Source of the DNA: Variovorax paradoxus
Lineage (GTDB): Bacteria > Pseudomonadota > Gammaproteobacteria > Burkholderiales > Burkholderiaceae_C
Direction of reading: 5' to 3'
Length of the DNA: 64,000 nucleotides
Assembly (NCBI RefSeq): GCF_024734665.1
Contig: NZ_CP102931.1
Coordinates: 6,446,001 to 6,510,000, forward strand
Part shown: positions 27,431 through 35,800 of the stretch, piece by piece
Numbering within the stretch: position 1 is the first letter of the stretch
Layout of the letters: every line of letters starts with the position of its first letter
Translations under genes and position numbers: made by a program
Notes under the pieces: model-generated
Database searches by the model: none
The model's input: only the letters and a program-made list of their open reading frames with translations
Told to the model about the DNA's origin: nothing

Positions 27431-28177
27431 TCAGCCTGGCAGGCCTGCGAGCAGCTGCGGCAGCAGGTCTTCCGAGGCGCCGCGCAGCACCACGGTCGCT
27501 GCTTCATCCAGATGAGGCAGCGGCTCCAGGTTGAGCGTGATGAGCCGCGCGCCGTGCGCCAGCGCCGTCTGCGGCAGCTCGGCCGCCGGATAGACGATGG
27601 TCGTGCTGCCGACCACCATGAACAGATCGCACTCCTGCGCGGCCACCTGCGCGTCGAGCAGCACGCCTTCGTTCAGCATCTCGCCGAACATCACCACGTC
27701 GGGCCGCGCGTGCGAGCCGCAGCGCAGGCAGCGGTGAAAGGGCCATGGGCCGCTGCGGTTGCCACAGCGGTCGCAGCGCCAGCGGCGCAGCGAGCCGTGG
27801 AGTTCAAGCACGTCGAGCCCGCCCGCCTGGGTCAGCAAGCCGTCGACGTTCTGGGTGACCAGCCGGGTGGCAGGGCGCAGCCTTTGCAGCAGCGCGAGCG
27901 CGGTGTGGCCCGGGTTGGGCTGCGCCGACTCGATCATCGACAGGCGCTGCGCCCAGAATTTCGTGAAGCCCGACGGGTCGCGCTGGAGGTCTTCGGCATG
28001 GGAGAACTGCAGTGCATTCTGGTTCTTCCACAGGCCGTCCGCATCGCGGTAGGTCGGGATGCCCGAGGCGCGCGACAGGCCGGCGCCGGAGAACACGACG
28101 ATGCGCCGGGCGTTGCGCAGCAGCTCGATGGCCGCGTGGAGAGGAGGAGAAGAGATATCTGGTGTGACTGGCGTCAT
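27431..28177 (-). CDS. NAD-dependent protein deacylase of the SIR2 (sirtuin) family
   Basis: A 248-residue sirtuin. It has the NAD motif GAGLSRASGIPTYRD (31-45), TQNVDGL (108-114), catalytic His127 in ELHGS, and four zinc cysteines at 135, 138, 150 and 153. It would remove acyl groups from lysines while consuming NAD. At the position of the Tyr-x-x-Arg acyl pocket motif of CobB/SIRT5-type enzymes it appears to have Trp75-x-x-Arg78, so acyl preference is uncertain. The ATG at 28175-28177 overlaps the stop of the upstream IclR gene (ATGA), so the two are translated together. Confidence 0.9.
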   Translation of the reverse strand: MTPVTPDISSPPLHAAIELLRNARRIVVFSGAGLSRASGIPTYRDADGLWKNQNALQFSHAEDLQRDPSGFTKFWAQRLSMIESAQPNPGHTALALLQRLRPATRLVTQNVDGLLTQAGGLDVLELHGSLRRWRCDRCGNRSGPWPFHRCLRCGSHARPDVVMFGEMLNEGVLLDAQVAAQECDLFMVVGSTTIVYPAAELPQTALAHGARLITLNLEPLPHLDEAATVVLRGASEDLLPQLLAGLPG

Positions 28178-29037
28178 CGCTCTGGTCTGGGGGGATTCGC
28201 GGCAGGCGGGTTGGCGGTAGCGCCCAGGCGCTGCGACACGGTGTCCGCGCAGGCCTTGAGCGCACGGGAAATCTCGCCGTCCCACGCGGTGTCGAAGATG
28301 CCGGCCGGGCCGATGGCGGTCACGGCCAGCACGATGGCGCCAGTGTGGTCGAAGACGGGCGCCGCCATGGCGCTCACGCCTTCGATGACCTCGCCGTCGG
28401 AGCGGCTGATGCCGTGCGCGCGCACTTCCTGCAGCTGGCGCTCGAAGTCGCTCCACGAGGGCAGCGGCTGCACCGGCGGCATGCCGGCGGCCGGAACGGG
28501 CTCGGCGCCCTTGCGCTGCTTCTGGCGCTGGCGCTCGTCCTCGAGCAGCTGGCGCACCGCGTCGGCATCGAGGAAGGCTGCAAACACGCGGCCCGAGGCC
28601 GTATTGGTCAGCGAGAACACCGTGCCGTGCCGCATGTTCACGTGCACCGGCGAGGGCGATTCGGCCGTGCGCACGATGGTTGCGCCGCGCGCGCCCCACA
28701 CGGCCAGCGCCACGGTGTGGCCGGTCTGCTGGGCCAGCTGGGCGATCAGCGGGGTGGCAATGTGCACCGGGTCGGCCTGCTGCAGGCTGATGAGCCCCAG
28801 TTGCAAGGCGAGCGGGCCGAGCAGATAGTGGCCGCTGGCGCGGTCCTGTTCGATCAGGCCCAGGCGCCCGAAGCTGACCATGTACGGGTGCGCCTTGGCG
28901 GCCGTCATGTCGGCTTCCCGCGCCAGGTCTTTCAGCGCCATGGGCCGGCCGTGGTGCACCAGCGCGCGCAGCAGCTGGCCACCGACTTCGATGCTCTGGA
29001 TGCCGCGCTGGGCGCGGTCGGTGTCACTGGCTGCCAT
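28174..29037 (-). CDS. IclR family transcriptional regulator
   Basis: A 287-residue IclR-type regulator. The winged helix is within about residues 15-80 (LKDLAREADMTAAKAHPYMVSFGRLGLI), then the effector domain. It is divergent from the homogentisate operon (29188-35655) across a 150-base region with repeated half-sites, so it likely controls that operon. Its 3' end is fused by a 4-base overlap to the sirtuin gene. Effector could be homogentisate or an upstream aromatic acid, inferred from context only. Confidence 0.88.
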   Translation of the reverse strand: MAASDTDRAQRGIQSIEVGGQLLRALVHHGRPMALKDLAREADMTAAKAHPYMVSFGRLGLIEQDRASGHYLLGPLALQLGLISLQQADPVHIATPLIAQLAQQTGHTVALAVWGARGATIVRTAESPSPVHVNMRHGTVFSLTNTASGRVFAAFLDADAVRQLLEDERQRQKQRKGAEPVPAAGMPPVQPLPSWSDFERQLQEVRAHGISRSDGEVIEGVSAMAAPVFDHTGAIVLAVTAIGPAGIFDTAWDGEISRALKACADTVSQRLGATANPPAANPPRPER

Positions 29038-29076
29038 GGCCGGCCTCGCCTTCTGGTCGTTCGTTCATGAAGAAGG

Positions 29077-29150
29077 GATTAGACATTAACTGATCAGCGG
29101 CTTACACTGCGGAAATTCGTTCACCGCGAATTCGTTCAGATTAGACGAAT
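29077..29150. promoter_or_regulatory. Repeated half-sites in the IclR / homogentisate operon intergenic region
   Basis: AATTCGTTCA occurs twice in direct orientation (29114-29123 and 29129-29138, 15 bases apart). GATTAGAC also occurs twice (29077-29084 and 29139-29146). ATTCGT (29130-29135) and ACGAAT (29145-29150) form an inverted repeat with a 9-base spacer. These sites are the natural candidates for IclR binding and for control of both divergent transcripts. Confidence 0.55.
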
Positions 29151-29187
29151 CGCAAAACCAACCTCACCCCACCAACGGAGACAACCG

Positions 29188-30147
29188 ATGAGCCAAGCCA
29201 AGAAATTCGCCAGCCAGGCCGACATGGAAGAGAAGAAGATCACCTTCAGCCAGATCTCCGAACATGCCTGGGCCTACACCGCCGAGGGCGACCCCAACAC
29301 CGGCATCGTCATCGGCGACGACTGCGTGCTGGTGGCCGATACCCAGGCCACCCCCGCCATGGCGGCCGACGTGGTGCGCCGCATCCGCGAAGTGACCGAC
29401 AAGCCCATCAAGTACGTGGTGCTCACGCACTACCACGCGGTGCGCGTGCTGGGCGCGGCGGGCTACGGTGCCGAACACATCCTGGCCAGCCAGGACACTC
29501 GCGACCTGATCGTCGAGCGCGGCGAGCAAGACAAGGCCAGCGAAATCGGCCGCTTCCCTCGCCTGTTCCAGAACGTCGAGACGGTGCCGCCCGGCCTGAC
29601 CTGGCCCACCATGACCTTCACCGGCAAGATGACGCTGTGGCTGGGCAAGCTCGAAGTGCAGCTCATCCAGCTCGGTCGCGGCCACACCAAGGGCGACACC
29701 GTCGTCTGGCTGCCGGGCGAGAAGACGCTGCTGTCGGGCGACCTGGTCGAGTTCGGCGCCACGCCGTATGCCGGCGACGCCTACTTCAAGGACTGGCCGC
29801 AGACGCTGGACAACATCGCAGCCCTGAAGCCCGCCGCGCTGGTGCCGGGCCGCGGCGCCGCGCTGACCACGCCGGCCGAAGTGGCCGAGGGCCTGACCGG
29901 TACGCGCAACTTCATCTCCGACGTGTACGCCAGCGTGCAAGAGGGCGTGAAGGCCGGGCGCGACCTGAACGCGGTCTACAAGGACACCTACGAGAAGCTC
30001 AAGCCCAAGTACAGCCAGTGGGTGATCTTCGACCACTGCATGCCCTTCGACGTGAGCCGCGCCTACGACGAGGCCTCGGGTCACGCCGACCCGCGTGTGT
30101 GGACGGCCGAGCGCGACATCGAGATGTGGAAGGCACTGGAAGGCTGA
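29188..30147 (+). CDS. Metallo-beta-lactamase-fold protein with altered metal motif
   Basis: A 319-residue MBL-fold protein, first gene of the homogentisate operon. The first metal motif reads T-H81-Y-H83-A-V85-R86, whereas active enzymes have HxHxDH; the aspartate and third histidine are replaced by Val and Arg. His166 (GRGHTKGD) and Asp185 (SGDLV) are present. A one-metal site with the His residues is therefore possible, but the second metal site looks lost. The rest of the protein is well formed, so this is probably a conserved variant rather than a decayed gene. Its role in aromatic catabolism is unknown; it precedes the flavoprotein by 37 bases. Confidence 0.85.
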   Translation: MSQAKKFASQADMEEKKITFSQISEHAWAYTAEGDPNTGIVIGDDCVLVADTQATPAMAADVVRRIREVTDKPIKYVVLTHYHAVRVLGAAGYGAEHILASQDTRDLIVERGEQDKASEIGRFPRLFQNVETVPPGLTWPTMTFTGKMTLWLGKLEVQLIQLGRGHTKGDTVVWLPGEKTLLSGDLVEFGATPYAGDAYFKDWPQTLDNIAALKPAALVPGRGAALTTPAEVAEGLTGTRNFISDVYASVQEGVKAGRDLNAVYKDTYEKLKPKYSQWVIFDHCMPFDVSRAYDEASGHADPRVWTAERDIEMWKALEG

Positions 30148-30184
30148 TTGCGCGAGACGACAGAAGAAGACACGGAGACAACAC

Positions 30185-31822
30185 GTGATCGACTATCAGA
30201 GCCTGCGCTTCGACTACCGCCGCCACGCCGACCAGGACGCGGCCGAGCCAGCCCGCCATCCGGTGGTGGTGGTCGGCGCCGGCCCGGTCGGCCTGGCGCT
30301 GGCCATCGACCTCGCGCTGCGGCAGGTGCCCGTGGTGCTGCTCGACAACGACAACACCCTCTCAAGCGGATCGCGCGCGATCTGCTTCGCCAAGCGCACG
30401 CTGGAGATCTTCGACCGCCTCGGCTGTGGCGACCGCATGGTCGACAAGGGCGTGTCGTGGAACGTGGGCAAGGTGTTCTTCCATGACGAGCAGGTCTACC
30501 GCTTCGACCTGCTGCCCGAGCCCGGCCACGAGCGCCCGGCCTTCATCAACCTGCAGCAGTACTACGTCGAGGGCTACCTCGTCGAGCGCGCTGCCACGCT
30601 GCCGCTGATCGACCTGCGCTGGAACAACAAGGTCACGGGCATCGAGCAACGCGACGACGGCGCGGTGCTGACCGTGGAGACGCCCGAGGGCGACTACCGG
30701 CTGCAGGCGGATTACGTTGCCGCCTGCGACGGCTCGCGCTCCAACCTGCGCCAGCTGCTGGGCCAGGAAGCAAAAGGCCGCGTGTTCCGCGACCGCTTCC
30801 TGATCGCCGACATCACGATGGACGCGCACCTGCCCACCGAGCGGCGCTTCTGGTTCGACCCTTCGTTCCACCCCGGCCAGAGCGTGCTGCTGCACAAGCA
30901 GGCCGACGGCATGTGGCGCGTGGACTTCCAGCTCGGCTGGGACGCCGACCCGGTGGAAGAGCGCAAGCCCGAGAACATCACGCCGCGCGTGCGCGCGCTG
31001 CTCGACAGCATCGGCTTCGAAGGCGTGCAGTTCCGGATCGGCTGGGCCAGCGTCTACACCTTCGCCTGCCAGCGCATGGAGCGCTTCCGCCACGGCCGCG
31101 TGCTGTTCGCGGGCGACTCGGCGCATGGCGTGTCGCCCTTTGGCGCACGCGGCGCCAACTCGGGCGTGCAGGACGCGGACAACCTCGCATGGAAGCTCGC
31201 GGCGGTGGTGCGGGGCGATGCGCCCGACGCCCTGCTCGACAGCTACGCCAGCGAGCGCGAGTTCGCGGCCGACCAGAACATCCGCAACTCCACGCGCGCG
31301 ACCGACTTCATCACGCCCAAGAGCGAGGTGAGCCGGCTGTTCCGCGATGCGGTGCTGGAGCTGACCAAACGACACGCCTTTGCGCGCACGCTGGTGAACA
31401 GCGGGCGGCTGTCGGTGGCCACTGTGCTGCGCGATTCGCCGCTCAACACGGCCGAGGCCGAGGCCTTCGCGGGCGCGATGGTGCCGGGCGCGGCAGCCGC
31501 CGATGCGCCTGTCGTGCGCGCCGATGGCAGCACCGGCTGGCTGCTGCGCGAGTGCCATGTCTCGCAGTTCACCGCACTTGTGTTCGGCCAGGGTGAGACG
31601 GCCGAGCGCAGCCTGCAGGCGCTGAAGGCGAGCGACTTTCCGCTGCACGTCGTGCGCGTGGAAGGCGGCGGCACCGACGTCGCACTCGCCACGCAGCGCT
31701 ACGACGCGCAGCCCGGCACCGTCTACCTGCTGCGGCCCGACCAGCACGTGTGCGCGCGCTGGCGGCAACCCACGGCGGCAAACATCCGCGCGGCCATCGG
31801 CCGCGCACTGGCAAAGGCGTGA
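30185..31822 (+). CDS. FAD-dependent aromatic hydroxylase, MhaA/MhpA-like (probable 3-hydroxyphenylacetate 6-hydroxylase flavoprotein)
   Basis: A 545-residue class A flavin monooxygenase. It has the FAD motif GAGPVGLALAIDLALRQ starting at residue 31, the DG motif VAACDGSRSNLRQLLG near residue 180, and the GD motif LFAGDSAHGVSPFGARG near residue 308. The start is the GTG at 30185, supported by a GGAG ribosome site. A tiny protein gene and hmgA follow immediately. This matches Pseudomonas putida MhaA, which with the small coupling protein MhaB hydroxylates 3-hydroxyphenylacetate to homogentisate. The assignment rests on size, fold and neighbours; other meta-hydroxylated aromatics are possible. 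Confidence 0.82.
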   Translation: MIDYQSLRFDYRRHADQDAAEPARHPVVVVGAGPVGLALAIDLALRQVPVVLLDNDNTLSSGSRAICFAKRTLEIFDRLGCGDRMVDKGVSWNVGKVFFHDEQVYRFDLLPEPGHERPAFINLQQYYVEGYLVERAATLPLIDLRWNNKVTGIEQRDDGAVLTVETPEGDYRLQADYVAACDGSRSNLRQLLGQEAKGRVFRDRFLIADITMDAHLPTERRFWFDPSFHPGQSVLLHKQADGMWRVDFQLGWDADPVEERKPENITPRVRALLDSIGFEGVQFRIGWASVYTFACQRMERFRHGRVLFAGDSAHGVSPFGARGANSGVQDADNLAWKLAAVVRGDAPDALLDSYASEREFAADQNIRNSTRATDFITPKSEVSRLFRDAVLELTKRHAFARTLVNSGRLSVATVLRDSPLNTAEAEAFAGAMVPGAAAADAPVVRADGSTGWLLRECHVSQFTALVFGQGETAERSLQALKASDFPLHVVRVEGGGTDVALATQRYDAQPGTVYLLRPDQHVCARWRQPTAANIRAAIGRALAKA

Positions 31823-31827
31823 ACACC

Positions 31828-32028
31828 ATGCAGCAGCAACAGCACCTGACCACCGCACCGAACCTCGAAGCGCCCGATGACTTCTACGAAGCGCTCATCG
31901 AGGCGCATCAAGGGCTTTCCACCGAGGAAAGCCATGCCTTCAATGCGCGCCTCGTGCTCGTGCTGGCCAACCACGTCGGCTCGCTGGCCGTGCTGCGCGA
32001 AGCCTTCGATGCGGCGCGCGCCGGCTAG
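31828..32028 (+). CDS. Small DUF2783-like protein, probable MhaB-type coupling protein
   Basis: A 66-residue acidic, probably helical protein between the flavin hydroxylase and hmgA. The core reads DDFYEALIEAHQGLSTEESHAFNARLVL. Small proteins of this kind (DUF2783) accompany the flavoprotein in homogentisate loci. In P. putida the coupling protein MhaB is about 6.3 kDa and is required for hydroxylation; this one is about 7 kDa and in the same place. Start at ATG 31828 is 6 bases after the hydroxylase stop. Confidence 0.72.
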   Translation: MQQQQHLTTAPNLEAPDDFYEALIEAHQGLSTEESHAFNARLVLVLANHVGSLAVLREAFDAARAG

Positions 32029-32076
32029 GCTCCACGCATTCCAATCTCCTCATTGCGACTTTCGAAAGAGAAGCCC

Positions 32077-33387
32077 ATGACCCCAGCAACCTCGCCCTCT
32101 GAACGGCGCTACCAGAGCGGCTTCGGCAACGAGTACGCCTCCGAGGCGGTGCCCGGCGCCCTGCCCCAAGGCCGCAACAACCCGCAGCGCGGCCCCTTCG
32201 ACCTGTACACCGAGCTGATCTCCGGCACCGCCTTCACCGCGCCGCGCCACGAGAACCGCCGCACCTGGCTGTACCGCCGGCAGCCTTCGGTGGTGTCGGG
32301 CCGCTACCAGCCCTACGCGCAGGCGCATTGGACGACCGGCGCCGACCGCGAGATCCCCCTGCCGCCCGAGCCCCTGCGCTGGCATCCTCAGTCGCTGGAC
32401 GGCGCGGCCGACATCGACTTTGTCGACGGCATGCGCACCATCGCGGCCAACGGCGATGCCGAGTCGCAGGTCGGCATCGGCTCGCTGATGTACCTCGCGG
32501 GCCGCTCGATGGAGCGCCGCGCCTTCGTCAACGCCGACGGCGAAATGCTGCTGGTGCCGCAGCAGGGCCGCCTCGTCATCACGACCGAACTGGGCGTGCT
32601 CGGCGTGAAGCCCGGCGAAATCGCGGTGCTGCCGCGCGGCATGGCCTTCAAAGTGGCGTTGCCCGACGGGCTCTCGCGCGGCTACGTGTGCGAGAACTAC
32701 GGCGCGCACTTCCGCCTGCCCGAGCTCGGCCCGATCGGCTCGAACGGCCTGGCCAACGCGCGCGACTTCCAGGCGCCCGTGGCGGCTTTCGAATCGGAAG
32801 AAGGTGCCTACGAAATCGTCAAGAAGTTCGGCGGCCGCTTCTGGCAGGCGCCGATGAAGCAGTCGCCCTTCAACGTGGTCGCCTGGCACGGCAACCTGTC
32901 GCCGGTGAAGTACGACACGGCGCATTTCATGGTGATCGGCTCGATCAGCTTCGACCATCCCGATCCGTCGATCTTCACCGTGCTGACTTCGCCCAGCGAC
33001 ACGCCCGGCACTGCCAACTGCGACTTCGTGATCTTCCCGCCGCGCTGGATGGTGATGGAAAACACCTTCCGTCCGCCATGGTTCCACCGCAACCTCATGA
33101 GCGAATTCATGGGCCTGGTGCTGGGCGAGTACGACGCCAAGCCGGGCGGCTTCAAGCCCGGCGGCGCGAGCCTGCACAACTGCATGGTGCCGCACGGCCC
33201 CGACGAGGAAGCCTTCGACAAGGCCACGCACGCCGACCTGAAGCCGCACAAGCTGGACAACACGCTGGCCTTCATGTTCGAGAGCCGCTACCGCTTCATT
33301 CCGACGAACTTCGCGCTGAAGAGCCCTGCGCTCGATACCGACTACGCGGACTGCTGGGCAGGATTGAAAGACCAGTTCAAGCCATGA
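32077..33387 (+). CDS. hmgA: Homogentisate 1,2-dioxygenase
   Basis: A 436-residue non-heme iron dioxygenase that opens the ring of homogentisate to maleylacetoacetate. Typical segments are [19 protein letters not shown] at the N-terminus and the iron-binding region [19 protein letters not shown] followed by [11 protein letters not shown], which carry the two histidines and the glutamate. I chose ATG 32077, with AAAGAG upstream, over an ORF start 24 bases earlier. Its stop overlaps the next gene (ATGA). Confidence 0.96.
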   Translation: MTPATSPSERRYQSGFGNEYASEAVPGALPQGRNNPQRGPFDLYTELISGTAFTAPRHENRRTWLYRRQPSVVSGRYQPYAQAHWTTGADREIPLPPEPLRWHPQSLDGAADIDFVDGMRTIAANGDAESQVGIGSLMYLAGRSMERRAFVNADGEMLLVPQQGRLVITTELGVLGVKPGEIAVLPRGMAFKVALPDGLSRGYVCENYGAHFRLPELGPIGSNGLANARDFQAPVAAFESEEGAYEIVKKFGGRFWQAPMKQSPFNVVAWHGNLSPVKYDTAHFMVIGSISFDHPDPSIFTVLTSPSDTPGTANCDFVIFPPRWMVMENTFRPPWFHRNLMSEFMGLVLGEYDAKPGGFKPGGASLHNCMVPHGPDEEAFDKATHADLKPHKLDNTLAFMFESRYRFIPTNFALKSPALDTDYADCWAGLKDQFKP

Positions 33388-34367
33388 GGGGCGCCTTCAC
33401 CCTCACGCGCCGCGCGGCGGCCGTGGCGCTGCTCGCGGCGCCCTTCTTCGTGCACATCGCACAGGCCGCCGACTTTCCGACCAAGCCCATCCGCTTCATC
33501 GTGCCCTACACGCCGGGCGGCACCACCGACCTGGTGGCGCGCACCGTGGGCCAGAAGGTGTCGGAGAAGCTGGGCCAGCCGGTGCTGATCGACAACCGCG
33601 GCGGCGCGGGCGGCAACATCGGCATGGACGCCGTGGCCAAGGCCGCGCCCGACGGCTACACCATCGGCTTCGGCGCCATCTCGACCAATGCGCTGAACCC
33701 GCACATCTACAAATCGATGGCCTTCGACCCACGCAAGGATTTCACGGCCATCAGCCTGCTGGGCACCTCGACCATCGTGCTCGAAGTGCCGGCGGCCTCC
33801 GCCATCAAGACCGTGCCCGACCTCGTTGCCGCCGCGAAGAAGAACCCCGGCCTGCCCTACGCCACCGCGGGCGCCGGCACCTCGATGAACCTGGCCGGCG
33901 TGATGTTCGCGCAGATGACCGGCACCGAGCTCGTGCACGTCGCCTACAAGGGCAGCGGCCCGGCCATCACCGACATGCTGGGCAACAACATCGGCGTGAT
34001 GTTCGACAACCTGCCGGCGTCGCTGCCGCACATACAGGCCGGCAAGCTGCGCGCGCTGGCGGTGGCAGGCCCCGCGCGCTCGCCTTCGCTGCCCGACGTG
34101 CCGACGATGGCCGAAGCCGGGCTCAAGGGCTACGCGCTGGAACCGTGGTTCGGCGTGTACGGCCCGGCGAAGCTGCCGGTGCCGATCGTCAAGGCGCTGA
34201 ACGAGGCCTTTGTCGAAGCGCTCGCCATGCCCGACGTGAAAGCCAAGCTGGCGCAGGCCGGCTTCTCGCCGCGCAGCTCGACCCCACAAGAGCTGACCAC
34301 GCTGACCGAAACCGAATACAAGCGCCTGGGCGATGTGGCCCAAAAGGCCGGCATGACCGCCGACTGA
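33384..34367 (+). CDS. Bug-family tripartite tricarboxylate transporter binding protein
   Basis: A 327-residue periplasmic protein with a signal peptide ending near AQA (about residue 28). Family hallmarks are [26 protein letters not shown] and VPTMAEAG. Bug proteins bind carboxylates. It overlaps hmgA by 4 bases and precedes fahA, so the ligand may be an aromatic or homogentisate-type acid. No TctA/TctB membrane partners are in the window. Confidence 0.88.
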   Translation: MRGAFTLTRRAAAVALLAAPFFVHIAQAADFPTKPIRFIVPYTPGGTTDLVARTVGQKVSEKLGQPVLIDNRGGAGGNIGMDAVAKAAPDGYTIGFGAISTNALNPHIYKSMAFDPRKDFTAISLLGTSTIVLEVPAASAIKTVPDLVAAAKKNPGLPYATAGAGTSMNLAGVMFAQMTGTELVHVAYKGSGPAITDMLGNNIGVMFDNLPASLPHIQAGKLRALAVAGPARSPSLPDVPTMAEAGLKGYALEPWFGVYGPAKLPVPIVKALNEAFVEALAMPDVKAKLAQAGFSPRSSTPQELTTLTETEYKRLGDVAQKAGMTAD

Positions 34368-34389
34368 ACCGATTCACAGAAAGACATCC

Positions 34390-35655
34390 ATGACCGCACT
34401 GAACGCCACCCATGACCCGAAGCTGCGCAGCTGGGTCGCCTCGGCCCATGAAGCCGGCACCGACTTCCCGATCCAGAACCTGCCCCTCGGTCGCTTCCGC
34501 ACGGCCGGCAGCAGCGAGGGTTTCCGCATCGGCGTCGCCATCGGCGACCAGGTGCTGGACCTGCGCGCAACGGGCCTCGTCGACACCGACGACATGAACG
34601 TGCTGATGAACGCCAGCATCAAGGACCGCCAGGCCCTGCGCGCCGCGATCTCCGCGGGCCTTGCCGAAGGCAGCGACAAGCAGGCCGCGTGGTCGAAGGC
34701 GCTGCTGGCGCAGGGCAAGGCCGAGATGACGGTGCCCTGCCGCATCGGCGACTACACCGACTTCTACACGGGCATCCATCACGCGACCACCGTCGGCAAG
34801 CTGTTCCGCCCCGACCAGCCGCTGCTGCCCAACTACAAGTGGGTGCCCATCGGGTATCACGGCCGCGCCTCGTCCATCGTCGTGAGCGGCCAGAGCTTCA
34901 AGCGCCCGCAGGGCCAGACCAAGGCGCCGGATGCGGCCGAGCCGAGCTTCGGCCCCTCGAAGCGGCTCGACTACGAGCTGGAGCTGGGCTTCCTGGTGGG
35001 CCGCGGCAACGCGCAGGGCGAACCCATTGCCATCGGCGAGGCCGAAGACCACCTGTTCGGCGTGACGCTGCTCAACGACTGGTCGGCGCGCGACGTGCAA
35101 GCCTGGGAGTACCAGCCGCTCGGCCCCTTCCTCTCGAAGAATTTCGCAAGCTCGCTGTCGCCGTGGATCGTGACGATGGAGGCGCTGGCGCCGTTCCGCG
35201 CGAAGTTCGAACGGCCCGCGGAAGACCCGCAGCCGCTGCCGTACCTCGATTCGGCATCGAACCGCGAGAGCGGCGCACTCGACATCACGCTCGAAGTGCT
35301 GCTGCAGACCGCGAAGATGCGCGCCGAGGGCGTTGCCCCGGCGCTGCTCACGCGCGGCAACACCACCGAGGCCGCCTACTGGACGGCCGCACAGCTCATC
35401 GCGCACCACACGGTGAACGGCTGCAACCTGCAGCCGGGCGACCTGCTGGGCTCGGGCACGCTGTCGGGCCCGAAGCCCGACGAGGCCGGCTCGATGATGG
35501 AGCTGACGCTGGGCGGCAAGCAGCCGATCACGCTGCCGAATGGCGAGAAGCGCACGTTCCTGGAAGACGGGGACACGCTGATCATTCGCGGTTACTGCGA
35601 GCGCGCGGGCGCGGTGCGCATCGGCCTCGGCGAGGTCAGCGGAACGGTGGTCTGA
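34390..35655 (+). CDS. fahA: Fumarylacetoacetase
   Basis: A 421-residue fumarylacetoacetate hydrolase that releases fumarate and acetoacetate, the last step of homogentisate degradation. Recognisable stretches are DYTDFYTGIHHATTVGKLF (about residues 119-137, with the metal-binding Asp) and VTLLNDWSARDVQAWEYQPLG. AGAAAG precedes the ATG. The maleylacetoacetate isomerase that links HmgA to this enzyme is not encoded nearby, so it must lie elsewhere or isomerisation is glutathione-driven by another enzyme. Confidence 0.95.
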   Translation: MTALNATHDPKLRSWVASAHEAGTDFPIQNLPLGRFRTAGSSEGFRIGVAIGDQVLDLRATGLVDTDDMNVLMNASIKDRQALRAAISAGLAEGSDKQAAWSKALLAQGKAEMTVPCRIGDYTDFYTGIHHATTVGKLFRPDQPLLPNYKWVPIGYHGRASSIVVSGQSFKRPQGQTKAPDAAEPSFGPSKRLDYELELGFLVGRGNAQGEPIAIGEAEDHLFGVTLLNDWSARDVQAWEYQPLGPFLSKNFASSLSPWIVTMEALAPFRAKFERPAEDPQPLPYLDSASNRESGALDITLEVLLQTAKMRAEGVAPALLTRGNTTEAAYWTAAQLIAHHTVNGCNLQPGDLLGSGTLSGPKPDEAGSMMELTLGGKQPITLPNGEKRTFLEDGDTLIIRGYCERAGAVRIGLGEVSGTVV

Positions 35656-35682
35656 GGCTTGCGTTGCCCTCCCCGTCTTGTC

Positions 35683-35789
35683 CCCTCTCCCTCTGGGAGA
35701 GGGCTAGGGTGAGGGCAGCGGCGTCAGAAAGCGCGCGATGGAGGTGAGGCCGCTCGCCCTCACCCCAACCCTCTCCCAGAGGGAGAGGG
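35683..35789. repeat. 34-bp inverted repeat, CT-rich REP-like element
   Basis: The arm at 35683-35716 (CCCTCTCCCTCTGGGAGAGG and 14 more bases) is repeated in inverted orientation at 35756-35789 with only two mismatches over 34 positions. Each arm contains its own small CCTCTCCC/GGGAGAGG hairpin. The unit lies exactly between convergent fahA and mrdA. This CT-rich sequence resembles widespread bacterial REP-like intergenic elements and likely works as a bidirectional terminator. Confidence 0.75.
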
Positions 35790-35800
35790 AGTAATACGGG

